Source of the DNA: Sclerodactyla briareus
Lineage: Eukaryota > Echinodermata > Holothuroidea > Dendrochirotida > Sclerodactylidae
Direction of reading: 5' to 3'
Assembly (NCBI GenBank): GCA_026419785.1
Contig: JAODTK010002010.1
Location: forward strand, 1 to 64,000
Length of the DNA: 64,000 nt
Position numbers and translations under genes: made by a program. Numbering within the stretch: the first letter of the stretch is position 1; each line of letters begins with the position of its first letter. The notes beneath the pieces were generated by a model. The model was given only the letters and a program-made list of their open reading frames with translations. It searched no databases and was not told where the DNA came from. This document shows positions 59,775 through 64,000 of this stretch, in pieces.

Positions 59775-60000
59775 CCTTTGTCAAGCCCGTTCCCTTGTTC
59801 ACTCTTCAACACTGGCACTCACCTGCTGAACCCCTCTGCGACCGTCTTGTCAGGGGTGGTAACGATCACGTTCTAAACTGGCCCCCTACCACCCATTCCC
59901 CACACTAGAGGACACATGGCATCAGTGGGCCTCGCTGCAAAGACCAAACCTTTGGAACAAACCCTTTCCTGTTGGTGATATGTTAATATTGCAATCTGCA
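59775..60000 (+). CDS. TBCCD1: TBCCD1 exon (TBCC domain, C-terminal part), several frame breaks
   Basis: In three alternating frames the segment reads LLNPSATVLSG (59827-59860), LAPYHPFPTLEDT (59879-59918), MASVGLAA (59918-59942) and NLWNKPFPVGD (59948-59980). These match PTRPLILSG, FAPFHTHYPMLEDH, MARTGLA and NYWDNPMVV in order. The 5' and 3' borders are uncertain. It has the most frame breaks of any exon, at least three within about 150 bases. Confidence 0.7.
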
Positions 60001-61681
60001 CCAATGTAACCCCTCTAAATTGAGACCATTTCATGACGTAAACTTCTTGTCGCATTTTTAGGACCGTCTGCACAGAACACGCCATGTGTGTTTGTTGGCA
60101 GTTCGCGTGCTACTCAGATGTCAGTCTGATAAATTCTCCCGTTAGTGTTCATTTCATGGATTCTACTAGTGCCTACGGACAATTACTAACCATCCAGCTG
60201 AGGATGGTGGCGGTAAAATTGTTGTTTAATAAAAACCGCATTGTTCAGCAAAATATGTGCCAAGGCCCTGAAGTGTTCAAAGCCTCAGGCTACTGACCCC
60301 CTTGGTTCAAGCACTGGTTGAGTCTAGCAAGTTTTGGGCTCGCCTACATTCACATTACTGGACCCCTCCTCTACCATCCCATGGTTTTGACCATAGCCAA
60401 ATGAGGCTGTACCAGAGTGAGATCCCCTTCATGGAGCTGTCCCCATCCATCTCACCACTCAGGTGTTAAAAGGAATACATTTGCTGATATTGGGAGAACC
60501 TTTAGTCTGGGTGAAGAATTGTTTCCTTTTCTTTTGGTACTTGATTCCACTCAGTACACCATTCTACACAACAGGTAGCACATATGGTTACTCAGTTAGA
60601 GCACGAGCAAAACGTCTTGAAAATTTTTATTCTCCTGATTCATGATATGATGTGACCAATTGTGTTGCATTTAAACCCTGGTGCAGGCATTCAGGTTCAT
60701 AATTGTAATTGTCTCGCCAATGACCGTTCGATTGTGCATATTTATGACTTGCCTCACCGACTAACTCAGCAAGACGTGCTGATGTCCAGATCAGTGCCCC
60801 TTATGGTGGTGGAGTTGTGGTGAGGAAGCAATGAGTTAAATAGCCCACCTGCAGGAGAAAAACTCAGAGAATCTTTAACAAATACTTGTTTTTTGGCCAT
60901 GAGACACTTATCTTGTTGTCAGGTGGATCTCCTGGTTTCCTCCGCCCTGTACCCTATGCCTGTACATCAGTACCTTTTTGGTTTTTTCACACACACTCCA
61001 TGACTACTACTTGTATTTATAAGCTCCTGGTTAAAACGTCAAAATTCAAAATTGTGTGTGTGAGAATTCAATTGGGAAATTGGGTAACTTCAGCTTGCAA
61101 TGGTCATGTGATATGTCGCCATATAAGCCGTTCGTAGTTACAGTTATAGGAGATGATAATGATATTGTGTCAAGGTCATGAGGGAACGCCGCCAGTTTCG
61201 ACGTTGAAATTACATTTGCAGAACGATCTTTCGTAACTGCCCTGCCAAAATTAAGCGAATCCTGCCAACACAAAACTATAGCATCCGCAAACATGGGATG
61301 AATTGTTGCGTTTTCAAATATTTGGGTGACAGTTTAAGAATAAGCTGTAACGATATGCTATGGGCGGAATCTTGTCTATTCCCCCGCACTTTTCAGTGGC
61401 GAGCATGCGCACTTACAACTAACTTGGACGGTTTATTAAAATTGATTCCAGTTCTCTCCACCTCTAATCAGGTCCAGCCCATCATGTTGATCAGCCGGTA
61501 TTCTCCCTACATTGCAAACTCAATGAGTTTTTAGCATTTTCTCAGTGCCTTTTAGGATGTGGAGGGTGCAACAAAGGTATTGTGCAATATCAATTACTTT
61601 GCCTATCTGAGTATGTTCTCGTAAGCTCCACGAGATTACACAATCATGGGAGCCAGAATGCCTCTACCAACATCACAGACA
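60001..61681. other. Downstream TBCCD1 region, no exon recognised
   Basis: The final TBCCD1 coding sequence should lie here or beyond. I could not identify it among short ORFs (60463-60645, 60886-61137, 61298-61534). Confidence 0.35.
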
Positions 61682-61689
61682 GTGGCAGC
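61682..61689. other. hAT element 2 left target duplication
   Basis: GTGGCAGC here recurs at 63714-63721. Confidence 0.8.
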
Positions 61690-63713
61690 CAGTGTTGGAG
61701 GGCGCGAGGCCGGACTCGGCCTCGAGGCCCGTTTTTTGCGGCCTCGGCGGCTGCGGCCCCGTCTCTCTCGGCCCAGCCTCGGCTTTCCGGCCCTCAGATT
61801 TTGGGCCGGGCCGGGTCCGAGGCCGGAACATATTTTTTTGCTCTTAATAAAAGAACAACGAAAATTTTATGTCACAAAATGATTCTTCAGGATTGTTTGA
61901 ATTTCGCGACAATTTGAACTAAAGTACATACTCGTAGCACCCAAAGACTGCCGATGAATTTATGGCGCTGCGCGCGCCCGCCGTAATTCCCAGTGCAAAT
62001 GCTAGAGTGCCGGTCCGCTGGCCAATAAACATCTTACAACTGACATGCACTTGCACTGCAAGTGACACATACGGCATATAATACTTTGTGTACAAACAGC
62101 GAATCCTGCACTGGTGCGGCACGTGAACACTCACTCACTATCCCCCCCCTTAGGTCGTAAGTAGGAGTTTTTTGTTGCGAGAGAAATTCTAGTCTCCAGT
62201 GCATTAAATTGTGCATAAGCCTGGACCATGCAAGAAATCCGAAGAATGTTTCTGTCTGGCCGATCTGAATGTATTTTATAATTCAATATAAATTTCTATC
62301 ACTGACACTAGTCGGTAGTGTGTACATGAGAACATCACACCAAATATTTGATTCCTACATGCATTATATCATCACATGGTGATATTATGGTTCTGTCTTC
62401 GCAAGCGCCGAGCGCCGCCGCCGATGGAGAATTTTCATGTTAGCGGCGATAACTCTCGCAACGCATTGTCGGGGTTGACTTGAAACTATGCACACATTTT
62501 ATCGAATAAAAATCTTCGGATGAGTTTCAAAGCAATGGGAGCGCCCCACTACAACGAGGGCGGGCATCCTGGATTTTTTTTACGTTAGCTTTTTTATTGC
62601 TGATTTGCGATGTTTTTGGAACATGGCGATCGTTTTAACGACTAACTTTCGTGTTAGCCTCATGGGACCCCACCGATCTTAGTCGTTATCGAATGAGATC
62701 GACATTGTTCTCCTGGCCCACTTATTGCTCAAATATTTGGATAATACGTTGCTGGTTTACTTACTACCAGCCAGGCGATGTGTATTTATGGTTGACTTTA
62801 GGAGTCTGAAGGAACTAATGCATCATGACAGTGGGTGTGTGTGTGACGCCTGGATTGTACATGAAATAAATCTACTCCACCTTGTGTATCATCTCATACT
62901 TGGTATGTGGGTTCCCATAATGAGTAAATGATCCCTATTGTTTTTCCGTTCAGGCTAAAGGAAAGGTCATCTGCGGTCAAAACCAATTTTCAGGGCAGGT
63001 CAAGGTATCAACTAAGCCTCTTGGCTCTCTGGTTTTTTGTTTGTTGTTAGTTTTGAGTCCTGTATGATTTGGATTGATATGGAGTGCATGTTTGCCTAGC
63101 CAAGATGGATTTTAAAATGTAACTTTTATAGATTAAAAAAATTATGTGTCGTACACACATTGATTGGATGGGCAGGTCATCTGCTGATTAAAATCCACAG
63201 CCCTTTGGAGGCCATATGGTACAGCCAGAAAATCAAGTACTACGTGCTTTCTCCACAGATTGCTGGGATCCTTGATGTTTTCAAATGCAGTGTCAAGTGT
63301 CCTTAGCATCTAAGGCTATTACCTGTCTGCCGTGCACTTATGAAGAGTCATATTGAAGAGATGTATTATTGTGATGTAATACAGGAAGCATGCATATTAT
63401 TTTCAATTCTGAGTTACTGACATCAAGAATAAAATCGTTGCATTTCAACTTTTGCTTGTTCAGATCCTCATTTCTGGACTTCAACAAAATTCTTGTCTCC
63501 ATATATAATCATAATGACTAGCTGTAGCCATGGGGCAGACAAACAAAATTACCTCATGATTCAAAAACACTGTTAATTTTAAAATGGATGCTGTTATATT
63601 ATTGCCCGGCATCAGCCCTCGGAGGTGTGGGCATCGCCTCGAGAGGTGCGACCTCGGCCTCGGGGGTGCGGCCTCGGCCTCGATGCTAAGCGGCCCCATC
63701 GACTACAACACTG
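61690..63713. mobile_element. Non-autonomous hAT-type transposon with GC-rich ends
   Basis: The left end CAGTGTTGGAGGGCGCGAGG and right end, read inward as CAGTGTTGTAGTCGATGGGG, are imperfect inverted repeats. CGAGGCC-rich subterminal repeats follow on both sides (61705-61830 and 63600-63690). The 8-bp flanking repeat is GTGGCAGC. The 2.0-kb interior has no transposase frame. It includes one partial satellite unit with its tail (62880-63050), so it either captured or was invaded by that repeat. Confidence 0.8.
62880..63050 (+). repeat. Isolated unit of the 53440-57030 satellite family
   Basis: CTCATACTTGGTATGTGGGT, AATGATCCCTATTGTTTTT, GGTCATCTGCGGTCAAA and the AACTAAGCCTCTTGGCTCTC tail match the satellite and its 3' flank. 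Confidence 0.75.
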
Positions 63714-63721
63714 GTGGCAGC

Positions 63722-64000
63722 AGATGCTCCATCCAGCTCAAGAGATGTGCATTTCTTTCGGCCACAGGTAGTAAATGGGAAATATCTAGAAATTTAGATC
63801 AGAAAGCGCATGGATCCCTCATCCCGGTTTGAGAAGGCCCCCCTCCTCCCCCCTCCCCCCCCCCCCCCCCCCCTCCCCCCCCCCCCCCTCCTCTCCCTCC
63901 CTTCCTCTCCGCTCCCCCCTCCTCAAGGACTCGAGAAAAATTTCAAGGACTGTCACCATTTTCCTTCTCCCAAACTGAAAATGATTTGATTGCTGTCCCA
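63722..64000. other. Right edge, pyrimidine-rich tract
   Basis: 63838-63925 is an almost pure C/T tract. No gene recognised. A splice-like GTAGTA at 63769 follows an open segment just right of hAT element 2. Confidence 0.4.

Larger units (their letters stand above)
35230..60000 (+). other. TBCCD1: TBCCD1 gene (TBCC domain-containing protein 1), exons spread over 25 kb
   Basis: Nine plus-strand exon-like segments, in the order expected for TBCCD1 and mostly with GT/AG borders, lie at 35230, 39581, 42697, 45805, 47072, 49295, 51425-52191, 57503 and about 59775. They cover the WRHIAC region, the SVDTLQFLLFL block, a helical middle region and the C-terminal TBCC/C-CAP beta-helix. TBCCD1 is a centrosome and ciliary basal-body protein needed for Golgi and centrosome positioning. 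First exon(s), one between 35350 and 39581, one or more between 39692 and 45805, and the last exon(s) were not found. Single-base frame breaks occur in several exons. Assembly error is likelier than a pseudogene, because introns and order are intact. Confidence 0.8.

Overview
The window is eukaryotic nuclear DNA from an animal, most likely a marine invertebrate. It holds a spliced host gene with GT-AG introns, a Polinton/Maverick virus-like element, CR1/L2-type LINE remnants, a DIRS-type fragment, two hAT-type elements and several satellite or minisatellite arrays. An echinoderm or hemichordate is a guess from the repeat style, not something the sequence proves. No long intact ORF exists. Real coding stretches are recognisable but are cut by 1-nt insertions and deletions, heaviest at 1-15000 and 18000-24000. 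This pattern is what an unpolished long-read assembly would give, although true decay cannot be excluded.

Left third (1-24150): a near-complete Polinton occupies about 6259-24144. It has terminal inverted repeats, AGT...ACT ends and a 6-bp target duplication (GCCTGA). On the minus strand it carries a protein-primed type B DNA polymerase (about 6450-10330), an unnamed gene, and a major capsid protein gene (about 12500-13823). A divergent set of plus-strand genes starts at 13864. A second, truncated Polinton copy in the same orientation lies at 1-5297. It matches 8790-14490 and ends abruptly in unrelated DNA about 950 bp before the full element. The right half of the full element is filled with host-style tandem repeats (18080-22700) and a 1.77-kb tandem duplication of one plus-strand gene. 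No integrase, packaging ATPase or protease could be recognised.

Middle (24150-35200): flanking DNA with a non-autonomous hAT element (27283-28689, TSD CTCAGTAG), and two adjacent LINE remnants on the plus strand (about 29640-30808 and 30830-33062). The second ends in a hairpin plus a TAA microsatellite. A possible SINE lies near 34570.

Right half (35230-60000): exon-like segments of one plus-strand host gene, recognised as TBCCD1 (TBCC domain-containing protein 1) by the order and content of at least nine exons, several with single-base frame breaks. Its introns contain a CR1-like LINE on the opposite strand (37850-38960), a 105-bp x4 repeat (40663-41086), a 29-bp repeat, a 63-bp minisatellite with a small insertion, a 32-bp G-rich minisatellite (50425-51209), a 305-320-bp satellite (53440-57030), and a DIRS-type tyrosine-recombinase fragment with nested inverted repeats (57748-59106). 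A second hAT-type element (61690-63713, TSD GTGGCAGC) closes the window.
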